A stretch of DNA of 64,000 bases, from NCBI GenBank assembly GCA_026122225.1, contig JANEZZ010000464.1:724501-788500 (forward strand). Reading direction: 5' to 3'. Positions within the stretch are counted from its first letter, which is position 1; every line of letters begins with the position of its first letter. Below the pieces are notes generated by a model. It was given only the letters and a program-made list of their open reading frames with translations. It ran no database searches and was not told the DNA's origin. Below, piece by piece: positions 56,301 to 61,689 of this stretch. The position numbers were made by a program, and so were the translations under genes. Source of the DNA: Heloderma charlesbogerti. Its lineage: Eukaryota > Chordata > Lepidosauria > Squamata > Helodermatidae.

Positions 56301-57723
56301 GTACACACATACACACACACTCACACACAATCTCCTCCCATAGGTTCTTTCCACATCTCGAGGCAGTGGCATGCTCACAGATTGTTCCACGTGGGACTGG
56401 CATGTCCTGAATGGCCCCCACTCCCAATCCACCGCCTACGCAGATGCCTGGTTTAGAATCTCGACGATCGGACTATTATGGGCCGCAATTCAAGAGCAGG
56501 ATCTTGCATTTAAACTACTGGCTGTTTGGGGGGGGGGGTACCCCCCCAGCAAAAATCATGAGGTTTTTTTTGCTGCCACCACAGCAAATTCAGTGGTAGC
56601 GGGGTATAAGCCAGGGTTCTGGGGGTGGGGGAAATCCTAACCCCCAGAATTTGCCTACCCCTGATTTAAACAAAGAAAACATCACATAAAGCAAACGCCT
56701 GGATGCGCTATGCAAAGCAAAATTGTATACTTCCATTCCCTTTGCATGCCTGTCCTTTCATCTGATAGCCTGTGTGAAAGAAGTAACCGAAACCCAAACC
56801 TTATCTGTTCAGCCCATCTCTTGGGCTTTTGAGATTTCACCAAGCACCTATGGTCAAAACCTATTTGGTTAAAACTATACTGATGTCAGACACCTTCATA
56901 TTTTCATAGCTACAATCATAAGGGCTAGAGACTTGGCCCTATGTTTTCAAAATACTCAAGGCATTGCCTGGGATATTTCCCAGGATTTAAGACTAGTGGG
57001 GGATATACAACCAATCCTTAAAGGATCTGCGACACCCACCCTTTGTTACAAGCCCTCAAGCTCTTTACAAGTTGCTAAAGTTAAAAATGTTCAAGTACCA
57101 TCTATCACTTCCTTCTAATAGCAAACTCGGGTGGTGAGTGCCAACAGAAATGGAGCCAGAGCAGGGCCACTGAGAAAGAAGAGGTAAGTATGAGCATGAC
57201 TGGGGGCTCCCCAAAGTTTGCAGAAGTTCAATTAAAAAAAACACACCTAGAGAGGGAACCCCAAAAATCGCCCAATGAGAACTGAGCATACGCAATAGCT
57301 ACAGAATACTGAATGGCAGTTGAAAAACAAAAGTGGAAAACTGTGTGTGTGTATGGGAGGGGGGCAGTGAGCATAAAACGCTGTTTGTTAGCTCCTTAAA
57401 GCTTGTTGGATCCTGGGGGAGGACAGGGCTGTCTGGTGGGAACCTTGAACTCCTGCTAGGAGGCGAGAAGGCTACGTGGCAACATTCTGTTGCAGGTCTC
57501 AATGGTCTCGCCTTGTTTGCAAGAAAACAAAGCAACTCTAGGGTGCCCATCTCCCAAGCCAAAGGAGCTACGTCTAGCTGAGACAGTGCCTGTGCTAAGT
57601 TCTGATCTGCCGAAGCTGCATTTCTAGCACGCTGCAAATGCGTGTTCGGGGACGCACCTCCCGCTTCAACCGCCTTCTCTTCCAAAAGAGGCCTTACTCA
57701 CTCTGATCGCCACTGTGGGACAT
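30894..57723 (-). CDS. C1orf167: C1orf167 orthologue, 17-exon model, about 1,364 aa
   Basis: Its function is not established. Exons on the minus strand are 57702-57723, 53900-55683, 52377-52420, 51210-51429, 50371-50630, 49755-49852, 49019-49205, 45096-45277, 44221-44368, 43026-43239, 42584-42768, 35929-36181, 34215-34323, 32978-33056, 32585-32720, 32327-32437 and 30894-30956. All introns are GT-AG and every junction keeps frame. Residues 1-616 are Ser-rich and probably disordered. Residues 617-1364 contain W repeats: CFVAWRN, FRRWQDA, AFRLWRL, AFRMWRS, CFDAWKR, CFRQWAL, AFRAWKA, CFRRWKT, ACNYWTK, LARAWLSW, AFARWRQ. Several are rebuilt exactly across splice junctions. They resemble SFI1 centrin-binding repeats. 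Position tail-to-tail with MTHFR supports the name. The first exon and exon 14 are the weakest parts. Confidence 0.85.
31008..31228 (-). repeat. Repeat F, minus
   Basis: TTGAAATGCCTCTCCTAAG, CTTTGCCTTTTGCTCCGCCC and CACTGGAATGTGACCTCC are the complement of Repeat F. Confidence 0.8.
31472..32023 (-). mobile_element. Solo LTR, copy 2 (552 bp), minus
   Basis: Read as written, it starts TGTCAAGG and ends CCCTGACA. Flanks GACAG (31467-31471) and GACAC (32024-32028) are a 5-bp duplication with one change. The Arg-rich reading frame of the family is present but frame-shifted near its start. The part LDTRRWHSVKREM..RRCSARLARRQ is recognisable around 31720-31860. Confidence 0.85.
32085..32265 (+). 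mobile_element. SINE-1, 5'-truncated
   Basis: GTTCTAGTCCCCACTTGGTC, GGGCCAGTCACCAGCTC and GTTGTTGTGAGGATAAAATGG are followed by GGCGGGATATAAATATC. Confidence 0.85.
32327..32437 (-). CDS. C1orf167: C1orf167 exon 16
   Basis: It encodes LVEWSWKTWRRRRLQSWVGE and EEKHLLKG, with donor AAGGGG|GTAAGC. Two in-phase acceptors are possible, CCGATAG|GTG (used here) or GAGGCAG|AGG at 32428. They differ by three residues. SINE-1 sits just downstream in the intron. Confidence 0.8.
32585..32720 (-). CDS. C1orf167: C1orf167 exon 15
   Basis: 136 bp, with acceptor CGGTTCCAG|G and donor GCTTTG|GTGAGT. It encodes RKYLSMWRHNILVRRFQHAG and LARAWLSWKDACRTEVAVRA, two W repeats. Confidence 0.88.
32978..33056 (-). 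CDS. C1orf167: C1orf167 exon 14 (candidate)
   Basis: Exon 13 leaves one base over and exon 15 needs two, so an exon of phase 2-2 is required between them. This 79-bp stretch (acceptor ATGTAGCAG|GA, donor CTTGG|GTAAGG) fits exactly and encodes WRAESGWTKKNN and SCRQWL. Its polypyrimidine tract is poor. Confidence 0.45.
33482..33697 (-). repeat. Repeat F, minus
   Basis: CTTCTAAAAGGTTGAAATGC, CCTTTGCCTGTGGCCATGCC and CTTCTCCAAACTGAATTCAGC, then the TTTGACATCCCTA end. Confidence 0.8.
33830..34140. repeat. MITE E with internal tandem units
   Basis: The words ACTGTGGTTTGTCTGAAATA and AGCCAACATCCTTA occur in three tandem copies (about 33880-33975). They face the inverted GGCTTGTTTCAAACAAGCCA and GAATAACCACAGC. 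The family resembles 12180-12430. Confidence 0.75.
34215..34323 (-). CDS. C1orf167: C1orf167 exon 13
   Basis: 109 bp, with acceptor AATTTTCAG|GCC and donor CGAGCG|GTAAGA. It encodes ACNYWTKAATFRRCVRQRSS and LIGARKLTKMPLSW. Confidence 0.85.
34421..34515. repeat. MITE B fragment
   Basis: GGCCAAAACATCTGGAGGGC and the GCCCATCCCTGC end match the MITE-B-like copy at 28057. Confidence 0.7.
34600..35060 (-). mobile_element. L2-type LINE 3' region, minus
   Basis: CAGCAAAACAATGGTGCTCAAG, GGCCTGCATGAATAAAAATG, CAGGGAGTTCCAGAGTTGGG and AAAAGGCCCTCTC are the minus L2 words seen in longer form at 46010-46250. Confidence 0.85.
35540..35895 (+). mobile_element. L2-type LINE 3' tail
   Basis: TTACAGAATAAGCTCCCCAAAG, ATTTTTAGGGCTGTTTTACCG and AATCCGCCAAGAGAATGTTGG match the copy at 20680. 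It ends 34 bp before exon 12. Confidence 0.8.
35929..36181 (-). CDS. C1orf167: C1orf167 exon 12
   Basis: 253 bp, with acceptor CATATTCCAG|GAC and donor CACCAG|GTGAGT. It encodes TFVSWSGAAACNSARREALA, LLASCFRRWKTELLKANQQ and FRGIQRWRKATRGYQALC, three W repeats. It is separated from exon 11 by a 6.4-kb intron holding the full-length BovB. Confidence 0.9.
36395..36560. repeat. Tandem array of short TTAGTGCAAGTG-type words, left of BovB
   Basis: Words such as CTAGTGTGCACTTG and TAATGCGCATTAGTGCA repeat in direct and inverted form. The array starts after AGGGATGTACAGGAATTTC. The same array continues at 39775-39905 beyond the BovB insertion. Confidence 0.8.
36629..37880 (+). pseudogene. BovB APE-like endonuclease region, frame-shifted
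   Basis: The frame starts MPCRATQDGQVM and the endonuclease domain starts at CLGTWNVRSMNQGKLE. It continues with LNINILGISELKW and YYCGQESLRRNGVALIV. A frameshift occurs near 37190-37200. The next frame resumes with VRIQGKPFNITVIQVYAP, IIGDWNAKVGSQE and, at its catalytic end, GADCGSDHELLLAKF. The SDH motif and DWNAKVG are typical of APE-type LINE endonucleases. A TGA near 37878 then interrupts the link to the polymerase. Confidence 0.9.
37881..39730 (+). pseudogene. BovB reverse transcriptase region with several breaks
   Basis: The frame is interrupted by stops near 37878 and 38020, then runs open from 38046 to 39383. Motifs are GDDSIPAELFK, RSVYIPTPKKGN, EVQAGFRRGRGTRDQ, IDYAKAFDCIDH and the YADD box (LRYADDTTLMAESE). 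The LSPCLFN region lacks four residues by a 12-base deletion near 38866. A TGA at 39381 in a CpG-decay context precedes the C-terminal part, which goes on to VTKSRTRLNN. Confidence 0.92.
39775..40030. repeat. Right part of the array interrupted by BovB, and host element
   Basis: CACTAGCGTTAATACCCATTA-type words repeat to about 39905. CGCATATCCGCGGAACTCAG and TGAACTCAGTTTACTG follow. I infer one older element carrying an internal array, split by BovB. A related piece lies at 56030-56220. Confidence 0.6.
40040..42130. other. C1orf167 intron 11, mostly unassigned
   Basis: No exon is recognisable. 41290-41480 is a minus-strand LINE tail (GCTGCTTTTCCATGGTAAAA, CTCAAAGCAGCTTATAATA). The rest looks single copy or old. 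Confidence 0.5.
42137..42505 (+). repeat. Repeat F
   Basis: CAGGGGTGAGGAGCATCTTT starts it. GCTACATTCCAGTGGTGGGTG, CAACGATTTCTGGTTGGCGA and GAGAGCTTCTCTGAAATGC follow. It lies 79 bp beyond the donor of exon 11. Confidence 0.85.
42584..42768 (-). CDS. C1orf167: C1orf167 exon 11
   Basis: 185 bp, with acceptor AGTGCCAG|GAG and donor CGTGGG|GTAAGT read as GTGGG|GTAAGT. It encodes ESSLEDNSHASISSLVATED, SPSPRHSSGSEAL and FRVQTSSPLRHCPVG. This Ser-rich spacer lacks W repeats. A LINE tail fragment (42800-42895) lies just upstream of its acceptor. Confidence 0.82.
43026..43239 (-). CDS. C1orf167: C1orf167 exon 10
   Basis: 214 bp, with acceptor CTCTTTTCAG|T and donor GAAAAG|GTGAGG. It encodes AFQQALEQRQLREALGQWRW, KARCLNPLGLSSRD and a SLDYEESSLSSGF segment. 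Confidence 0.87.
43703..43940 (+). mobile_element. SINE-2 plus LINE-like tail
   Basis: The tRNA-Ala-like head GACCGCAGCTCAGCGGTAGG, TTTGTATGCAGAAGGTCCC and a GATTTGATCCCC B box are followed by GGAGAGCCGCTGCTGCCAGC. The tail is AACCACCCAGACAGCTTCGG. Confidence 0.88.
43955..44110. repeat. Unassigned dispersed repeat, copy 1
   Basis: GTCGCTAGTCATGTGTGAGG and CCATAAGGACAAGAAGCTTG match 50193-50320 over about 130 bp (copy there: CTGCTAGTCATGAGTGAGG, CCATAAGGGACAGAAACTTG). I do not recognise the family. Confidence 0.65.
44221..44368 (-). CDS. C1orf167: C1orf167 exon 9
   Basis: 148 bp, with acceptor TTAGCTCCAG|AT and donor GGCTAA|GTAAGT. It encodes VPLARPCLKIARWFQKNGVD and LTLQEAFRAWKARWQESQLA, two W repeats. 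Confidence 0.9.
44425..44460. repeat. (GA)n microsatellite
   Basis: An uninterrupted run of about 15 GA dinucleotides. Confidence 0.95.
44515..44790. repeat. TTGCACAA-type short-word repeat
   Basis: GATTGCACATTAC, GGTTGCACAACAGG, ATTGCACAAGC and CACTAGCGCAACG recur in both orientations, similar in style to the array at 36395. Confidence 0.6.
45096..45277 (-). CDS. C1orf167: C1orf167 exon 8
   Basis: 182 bp, with a strong acceptor CCTTCCCAG|G and donor GACG|GTAAGG. It encodes CFDAWKRVAEREVLSQRSLE, LRLCFRQWALMVRVREKARQ and LLELLTLKRRKSD, two clear W repeats. Confidence 0.92.
45868..45967 (+). mobile_element. SINE-2, truncated
   Basis: ACCTCAGCAAGCAGAGCATC, TTTTGCACACAGCTGGTCCC and the B box GGATTCAAATCCC are present. 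The copy runs into (TTTA)n. Confidence 0.75.
45968..47365 (-). mobile_element. L2-type LINE, 1.4 kb, minus, with reverse transcriptase remnants
   Basis: The minus strand encodes LVLLNLSAAFDTVDHGILLD, VPQGSILSPMLFNIYV and the catalytic box YTDDTQLYL. It then shows LQLVQNAAACLIKGSRR, ELHWLPVVFRAKFKVLGLTF and ERAFSVVTPTLWSSLPREL. These are the palm and C-terminal motifs of L2-clade elements. A frame break lies near 46835. It is the longest L2 copy in the window and sits in C1orf167 intron 7. Confidence 0.93.
47525..48064 (-). mobile_element. Solo LTR, copy 3 (540 bp), perfect target duplication, minus
   Basis: As written, it starts TGTCAGGA and ends CCCTGACA. ACTGC flanks both sides exactly (47520-47524 and 48065-48069). 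On the minus strand the family's Arg-rich reading frame is open: SLDSEEEQQSVGEE, EIPPAGIPEIDSDPGSE and RRRKERRAMEGAERRRSAHL. No internal retroelement sequence remains. Confidence 0.92.
48130..48730. other. AT-rich unassigned stretch in C1orf167 intron 7
   Basis: No coding exon is seen. It might be the degraded 3' UTR of a LINE, but I recognise no family words. Confidence 0.4.
48738..48850 (+). mobile_element. CR1-like LINE tail, internally deleted
   Basis: AACATCAGCAGAGCCCTGCTGG joins directly to GGGAAACCCACAAGCAGGAC. The CAGCATTCTGTTCACACAG segment of other copies is missing. Confidence 0.8.
49019..49205 (-). CDS. C1orf167: C1orf167 exon 7
   Basis: 187 bp, with acceptor CTGCTGCACAG|CA and donor CAGCCG|GTGAGC. 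It encodes AFRLWRLQTEHLDREEACAQ, EKKNLAAAFRMWRSRYWASR and RIQRGLIS, two W repeats. Confidence 0.92.
49335..49447. repeat. MITE B hairpin
   Basis: CCGAACTACAACTCCCATCA faces GGGGCTGATGGGAGTTGCCA. The ends are GTGCCCTCCAGACATG and GTTTGGAGGGTGCCC. Confidence 0.85.
49665..49740 (+). mobile_element. SINE-1 tail fragment
   Basis: GGCTTCCTTGCAAGAGGAAA and GTGGGATATAAATGCAATAA are followed by (AAACAAAC)n. Confidence 0.8.
49755..49852 (-). CDS. C1orf167: C1orf167 exon 6
   Basis: 98 bp, with acceptor TTGTTTAG|G and donor GGCTG|GTAGGT. It encodes AEGILWLQLRRTQGAEELCR and KAEAVRDMRRLA. Joined to exon 7 it gives RRLAAAFRLWRL. Confidence 0.9.
49970..50170 (+). mobile_element. SINE-1 with internal tandem duplication
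   Basis: GCAGGGTTGTTGCAAGGTAAG and GCAGGGTTGTTGCAAGGATAC occur about 70 bp apart, each preceded by a copy of GTCAC-ATCTCTTGGCT. The end GGCGAGGTATAAATGTAGTA is typical. Confidence 0.85.
50193..50320. repeat. Unassigned dispersed repeat, copy 2
   Basis: It is related to 43955-44110 through the words CTAGTCATGAGTGAGGCAA and TTTGCCTCCATAAGGGACAG. Confidence 0.65.
50371..50630 (-). CDS. C1orf167: C1orf167 exon 5
   Basis: 260 bp, with acceptor CTTTGTCAG|TGG and donor AGCTCTTC|GTAAGC. It encodes WQDAVAKQQEARASQQRETA, LGQLSTEQLEDVTRYSRCAK and ISPPASAVGFRSS. It joins exon 4 as SFRR-WQDAV. Confidence 0.9.
50740..50885 (+). mobile_element. MIR/L2-like SINE tail
   Basis: CTTGCGTGTCGTGGTTTTTG, CCTGCAGGCAGGGACCGTC and the end GAGAAGTGGGATAAAAATCC. 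Similar tails lie at 26690, 52000 and 59990. Confidence 0.65.
50963..51128 (-). mobile_element. SINE-2, minus
   Basis: CATAAGAACCTGCCCTATATT, GGAATCGAACCCAGGACCTTC and GCATTCAAAGCATGGGC are the complement of the SINE-2 head. Confidence 0.85.
51210..51429 (-). CDS. C1orf167: C1orf167 exon 4
   Basis: 220 bp, with acceptor TTATTTGCAG|G and donor CGCAGG|GTAAGA. It encodes LLAKCFVAWRNHVSGKRAAA, LSALQWAVQLRNVQVGVAQR and SVSFRR. It is the first exon with W repeats. Confidence 0.92.
51706..51963 (+). mobile_element. CR1 LINE 3' end
   Basis: AGGAGAAACTTCCTGACTGT, GGTGGGCTCTCCCACGCTGG and GGGGGTTGGACTCGATGGCC end with GATTCTATGA, the standard CR1 terminus. Confidence 0.95.
51990..52160 (+). mobile_element. 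MIR/L2-like SINE tail
   Basis: CTTTTCCTTTTGTGTCACG and GAGCCTGAGGGCAGGGACTG, followed by a G(n) tract and AGCGAGAAGAAAATG. Confidence 0.65.
52377..52420 (-). CDS. C1orf167: C1orf167 exon 3 (44 bp)
   Basis: The acceptor CTCTTTACTTGTAG|AAC has a long polypyrimidine tract. The donor is GACAG|GTAATC. It encodes NLERDDASMERKRD. Phases 0 and 2 fit exons 2 and 4 exactly. Confidence 0.82.
52618..52702 (-). mobile_element. SINE-1 tail fragment, minus
   Basis: TTTATATCCTGCATTTTTTCC and GAAGTGGCTTACATGGTC. Confidence 0.7.
52868..53101 (-). mobile_element. SINE-1, minus, near full length
   Basis: ATTTATATCCCTCCTTTTTTC, CTCTCCATTTTATCTGCAC, GAGAGTCAGTAACTGGCCC and TTTCTAACCACTACAACACAC at the tRNA-like end. 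Confidence 0.9.
53305..53368. repeat. (GA)n microsatellite, interrupted
   Basis: Two GA runs are separated by GGGGGAGGTAGGG. Confidence 0.95.
53440..53692 (-). mobile_element. CR1 LINE 3' region, minus
   Basis: GAGTTGGAAGGGACCTTAGAG, GTCCATCCAACCTCTGCTTA, CACCTCCAGGAAAGGAGAAC and TTAGGAAGTTTCTCCTAACG are characteristic. Confidence 0.93.
53900..55683 (-). CDS. C1orf167: C1orf167 exon 2, large Ser-rich exon
   Basis: 1,784 bp, open throughout, with acceptor CTTCTCTGCAG|AG and donor AAGGAG|GTAAGC. It encodes residues 8-602. It begins QRDVQKNVNINLYLSSGSHV, then CPYWPLWDMAVDPSSQQQ and RPATSPNRSAYSLPPGP. A YSSIQRLKEEAAVMGAL helix, QFGNGAEGCEPGE and a C-terminal EIDNVRKE follow. No catalytic domain, membrane segment or signal peptide is visible. 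The length of the open frame (592 codons without a stop in repeat-rich DNA) and the clean splice sites support a functional gene. Confidence 0.93.
55690..57700. other. C1orf167 intron 1
   Basis: 56030-56220 is a fragment of an element with AGGGATGT at its start and GCTAATGCATATTAAC at its end. It is related to the split element around the full-length BovB. 56236-56292 is a MITE B scrap. 56310-56330 is (CA)n. 57290-57690 shows no repeat; an open minus-strand stretch there has no supported splice sites. Confidence 0.5.
57702..57723 (-). CDS. C1orf167: C1orf167 exon 1, start codon (candidate)
   Basis: ATG at 57723 begins MSHSGDQ and reaches a strong donor ATCAGA|GTGAGT after 22 bases. The one leftover base pairs with the two-base start of exon 2. 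The upstream context GGCAGGATGT is acceptable. No homologous N-terminus could be compared, so a different first exon remains possible. Confidence 0.45.
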
Positions 57724-57939
57724 CCTGCCTGCTCCGTCCAGGAACCTCAGGGGCAAGAACAGACACCTCTTTGTGTTCGCTCCTCTGACCTTGATGGATA
57801 AAAAAAAAAAAAGCCCTGCTGCTTGGTGCTCCCCACCCCACCCCTCGGCAGCCAACCACATGCCTAATGCGCAAAATCCGAAGTGGCAGAGTGCGCAAGC
57901 CAGCTGAGGCACTCTAAGCAGCTTAAAGGCCACGATGAA

Positions 57940-58110
57940 AGATGCCAGCTAGTCATTACGTCTCCAGATGTCCGGGGTTCAGGGCGGGAGAGAGGAGAGA
58001 AGGCTTTGATCGCCCTCTAATTACAGCGCCATCCTCGAGATGGGCTGGATAAATTAGCTCAAAAACAAACCAGTCCATCACCCTGACTAGCAAACACACA
58101 GCACCCCCAC
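57940..58110. other. Single-copy-looking stretch upstream of C1orf167
   Basis: It holds CCCTCTAATTACAGCGCC and GATAAATTAGCTC, two TAAT-core words. No exon or repeat is seen, so it may be regulatory. Confidence 0.25.
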
Positions 58111-58184
58111 ACACACAGCCCGAGGTGATGTTTTACCAACATTTTAACCCCCTTCCATACAGCTAGGAAGGAAAAAAAACTAAT

Positions 58185-58480
58185 TCATTTCATGTTTTCA
58201 TTTATCATATTTCTATACCGCCCCATCGCCGAGGCGCTCTCTGGGTGGGTTGCAAAATGTAACCCCCCCATAAAATTCAATGGCGGAATAAAACATATGT
58301 TTTAAAGGTTAAAAAGTGTAAAACAAGAGAATCAAACCAAAATTTAAAAAAAAAAGCAAAAGCCCGCAGCGTCAAGATCTAAAGATGCAATCATTTCTTT
58401 TTCCTTTTTTAACTGCAGGATTAAAATGCCTGGGAGAATAAAAAGACCACAATGTAGGCACTGGGAAAACAGTGGTGTAA
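58185..58480 (-). mobile_element. L2-type LINE tail, minus
   Basis: ATATTTCTATACCGCCCCATCG, GCTCTCTGGGTGGGTTGC, ATGCCTGGGAGAATAAAAAG and CCACAATGTAGGCACTGGG. Confidence 0.8.
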
Positions 58481-58499
58481 CGCAGCTGGGGCTCGCAAG

Positions 58500-59280
58500 G
58501 ATGCAGCCCCGGGACTTTTTTAATTAGCAGGGACACCGATTTCGTCACTTCATCTGCCGCCCTCCTCAGACATCCCTGTTCCCTCTGAGCTTCACGGCAA
58601 TCCTCACAGTAGCTGAGGGGAAACGGATTTTCCTGGTGCCGTGCCGAAAATTTCTCCCACATTTTTTCGACCGTTCTCATTCAATTTGATAAGAGAAGAA
58701 ATTGCTTTCGAAAAGAAATTCAAAGGCGGAGAAACTCAGGAGAAATTCTCATGGGTTGGGTTTCCTGTGCTTGCTTTACTTATGAGGTGGCTGAGAAATG
58801 TGCGTGAGTGTCCGATCTGTCATGGTGCAATGATCTCTGTGGCAGCCTGCAGCCTCCTCGGCTTCCCACACTTCAGTTAAAGCCATCAGGAGGAAGACGT
58901 CATGAGGCCATTCCTCCCGTGGGGCTTTTTCAGTTCAGGCAGTGCAGCTGGCCTGGGACTGGAAGGCTGCAGAGCAGTGGAAAGATGTGGATAGAGAGAG
59001 AAAGCACACACAGCACCCTCAGCCACCTCGCAGTGATCAGGTAAGCTGAAAAATACCAGCGAAAGAAATTCAAAATCCTGCCTCAGAAGAGTGGAAGCTC
59101 ATCAACACAGTTGATGCTGTTGCCACTTACAGAAGCAATAAACCCAAAACCCTGTGGAAAAAAGGAAGAAGCTGTGCTACAAACCCTGCCAATAGTGAGC
59201 CCTGTGAGAAATGGTGGGAGAATTTCTCCTCCCCTGGGAGAAATTCGGTGAAATTGCCCCCCCCCCTTCTCTGCCCACAA
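58500..59280. other. Unassigned, upstream of C1orf167
   Basis: No gene is recognised in this stretch. Confidence 0.45.
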
Positions 59281-59284
59281 ATAG

Positions 59285-59790
59285 GCTGGAGAATTTTGAA
59301 AGGCCGTTTGTGCACAGCTCTAGCATATTCAAAGGCAGTATGGAAGCTGCCCTGGCTGACCACTCAGTCTGTCTGCCCAAGCTGGGCTCTATCGCGGGCC
59401 CTGTTCCTGCACAGGCACACAGGTCTTCCTAACCCGAACCCGAGGCTTAACCCGAACCCGCACATGAAAGCGCAACAGCTCCCCCTCCACACGGCACACT
59501 CAGAGACAGCATGGAAGCTGTCTGAGTTGCCCACGCAGTTTGTCTGCCCAAGCTGGGCTCTATCGCGGCCCCGGTTCCTGCACAGGGACCCAAGTTTTCC
59601 CAGCCCCAACCCTAACCTGAGGCTTAACCCGAACCCGCACATGACAATGAAACAGCTCCCCATCCACATCGGATACTCAAAGACAGTACGTAAACTGCCC
59701 TGGTTGACCACTCGGTCTGTCTGCCAAAGCTTGGCCCTGTTCTGGCCCCTGTTCCTGAGGGACCCAGGGCCCACATTTACCAATCTTTTG
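59285..59790. repeat. Tandem repeat, unit about 170-180 bp, nearly 3 copies
   Basis: Each copy has CAGTATGGAAGCTGCCCTGG, TCTGTCTGCCCAAGCTGGG, GTTCCTGCACAGG and GGCTTAACCCGAACCCGCAC. The first two copies are closest. The third lacks the AACCCGAACCC block at its end. Confidence 0.88.
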
Positions 59791-59819
59791 CAGACCCCAG
59801 ATCGTCACCTATAATCACG

Positions 59820-61160
59820 CCTCCATCACGCCTGGATACAGCTCCATTTGAGAGCCCCCCTGCTACCAACTGATGCTGCTGAGGATGTCAGAGGGAGAGG
59901 AAGCAGCAGCCTTTCTGCTGCACCCATCACCTCCTGAACTTTGCAACTCAGAACCTAGTGCCTGAATTTGGCTTTTTTCCCTCCTCCCTCCCAATCCCCT
60001 TTCCTTTTGTGTCATGTATTCTATATTGTAAGCCTGTGGGGAAGGGACTGTCTGATTTCTTATTTTTCTAAACCACCTTTTTGGCTAATGGGCAGGATTA
60101 AAAAAGGCAATAAATAGACAGATAAATAAATAAATAAAATCTCTTAGCAGCAGCAAATATGGAAGCTCACATTCTTGAACTATTGGCCCCTCAATAAAGA
60201 TTTTAAAAAATACTGGGTCCAAAGGAATGCCAGTATCACGTTTCTTATGTCATTACAGCTCAACTGAGCCTCCAGCTTCAGAAGCAGCCTACCTGACTTC
60301 CAGATGCATGCTCTGCTTATGTGTTTCTCGGAAGCATCTGCTCGGGAAACATACACTGCACAAGGAAGGACAGGGGCAGAGTATACTAGACTCCAAAGAA
60401 ACCTTGAACAAACAGCTTACCTGATATCACATAGGTACCTAAAGGAGGTGGTATATTTTCTTTCTTCCTGCCTCTCGGGGGCATTTTCAGGTTCTCCATG
60501 TCCATGTAACGGCAATGTTACCCCTTCCAAATAGAATCAGAGAAATGGCAATCCTATGATGGCAAACCTGGGACACAGAACGACTACCTGGAAGGTCAAA
60601 GAGATGGGAGATAAACAAAAAATAAAATAGGGGTGAAGGTATGCAACAAAGGGTTTGAAAGCCAGTACAGGCAGCTCTTGTTGGGGGAAACTGAAAGATG
60701 CACCCGTTTCACAGGTAGCAAAACTGAGGCTGAGATGCCTGCCACTGCCACCTGCTTTTCCAGGCCACTGAATCCACATTCAACGGCCTGACAAAGTAGG
60801 AACACAATAGGCAGCGGCAGGCATCTGGACTCAGTTTTACTACCTATAAAACGGGTACAACGGTGACTTGTGTCACAGAGCTATCAAAGGCATTAAAATG
60901 CTGCAATTCAGGGCACAGATCACACACACATACATCCCGGTCCCACCGCGTGGTCATGGGAATTCATATATACCCCTCACTCGCTCACCACTTTCCGAAG
61001 CACTGGAAATTTCTCTGGCCATTGCTCACATACATTCAAGCCTGAACGGGCAGCCATAAGGACTAGAATCCTTAGCACTTTGGGTTTGTTTTGTTTTTTT
61101 ATATACGAAGGCTGAGATTTGTCATCAGCAGCTGTTGAGGCCTTGCTAGTCCCAACTTTG
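59820..61160. other. Unassigned with one SINE tail
   Basis: 59960-60140 is a MIR/L2-like tail (CTTTTGTGTCATGTATTC, GGGGAAGGGACTGTC) ending in (AATA)n. The remainder shows no gene or recognisable repeat. Confidence 0.5.
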
Positions 61161-61162
61161 AC

Positions 61163-61336
61163 TGGGACATATTTATTTATTTATTTATATCCCGCCATTT
61201 TTCCTCTTTAAGAAACCTAAGGCGGCGTACATTATCCTCCTCCCCTCCATTTTATCCTCACAACAACAACCCTGTGAGGTAGGTTGGGCTGAGAGTCCGT
61301 GACTGGTCCAAAGTCACCCAGTGATATGACAAGGAC
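61163..61336 (-). mobile_element. SINE-1, minus, head truncated
   Basis: TTTATATCCCGCCATTTTTCC, CTCCATTTTATCCTCACAAC and AGTCCGTGACTGGTCCAAAG. Confidence 0.88.
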
Positions 61337-61689
61337 AGCCGGTACTCTCATTCATTTATATTTCATTTTCTAATTTAAAATTCTTTTTAGGCTTTTAAGG
61401 GTAAAAACTCTCTCAAGGCTGCATACTGGGATACATTACTGGTGTTTGTTGTTTTCACAAAGCGTTCTTTCACCCCTGGATGGGTTTTTCCTGTATGGGA
61501 CGTTATTGCTGTTGAAGAAGCCCCCTGTCAGCCTAGAAATATTTTAAACAGATAAAAATAAATGCATATACTTTTCTTTTAAAAGAAAAAAGAAAGAAAA
61601 AGGGGCGAAGTCAGCAAAAGATGTCTCCGCCTTTGAAATTTCCCCCATGTCCAGGATCTCTTTCCTCCTTCAGTTTTTGCAGGACCAGA

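Noticed and set aside
57299..57685. Minus-strand open frame as a C1orf167 N-terminal exon
   Set aside because: It has no acceptor/donor pair in phase with exon 2, while the tiny exon at 57702-57723 fits.
59248..59814. Plus-strand frame across the 59 kb tandem repeat
   Set aside because: The repeated residues follow the DNA repeat period. No coding evidence exists.
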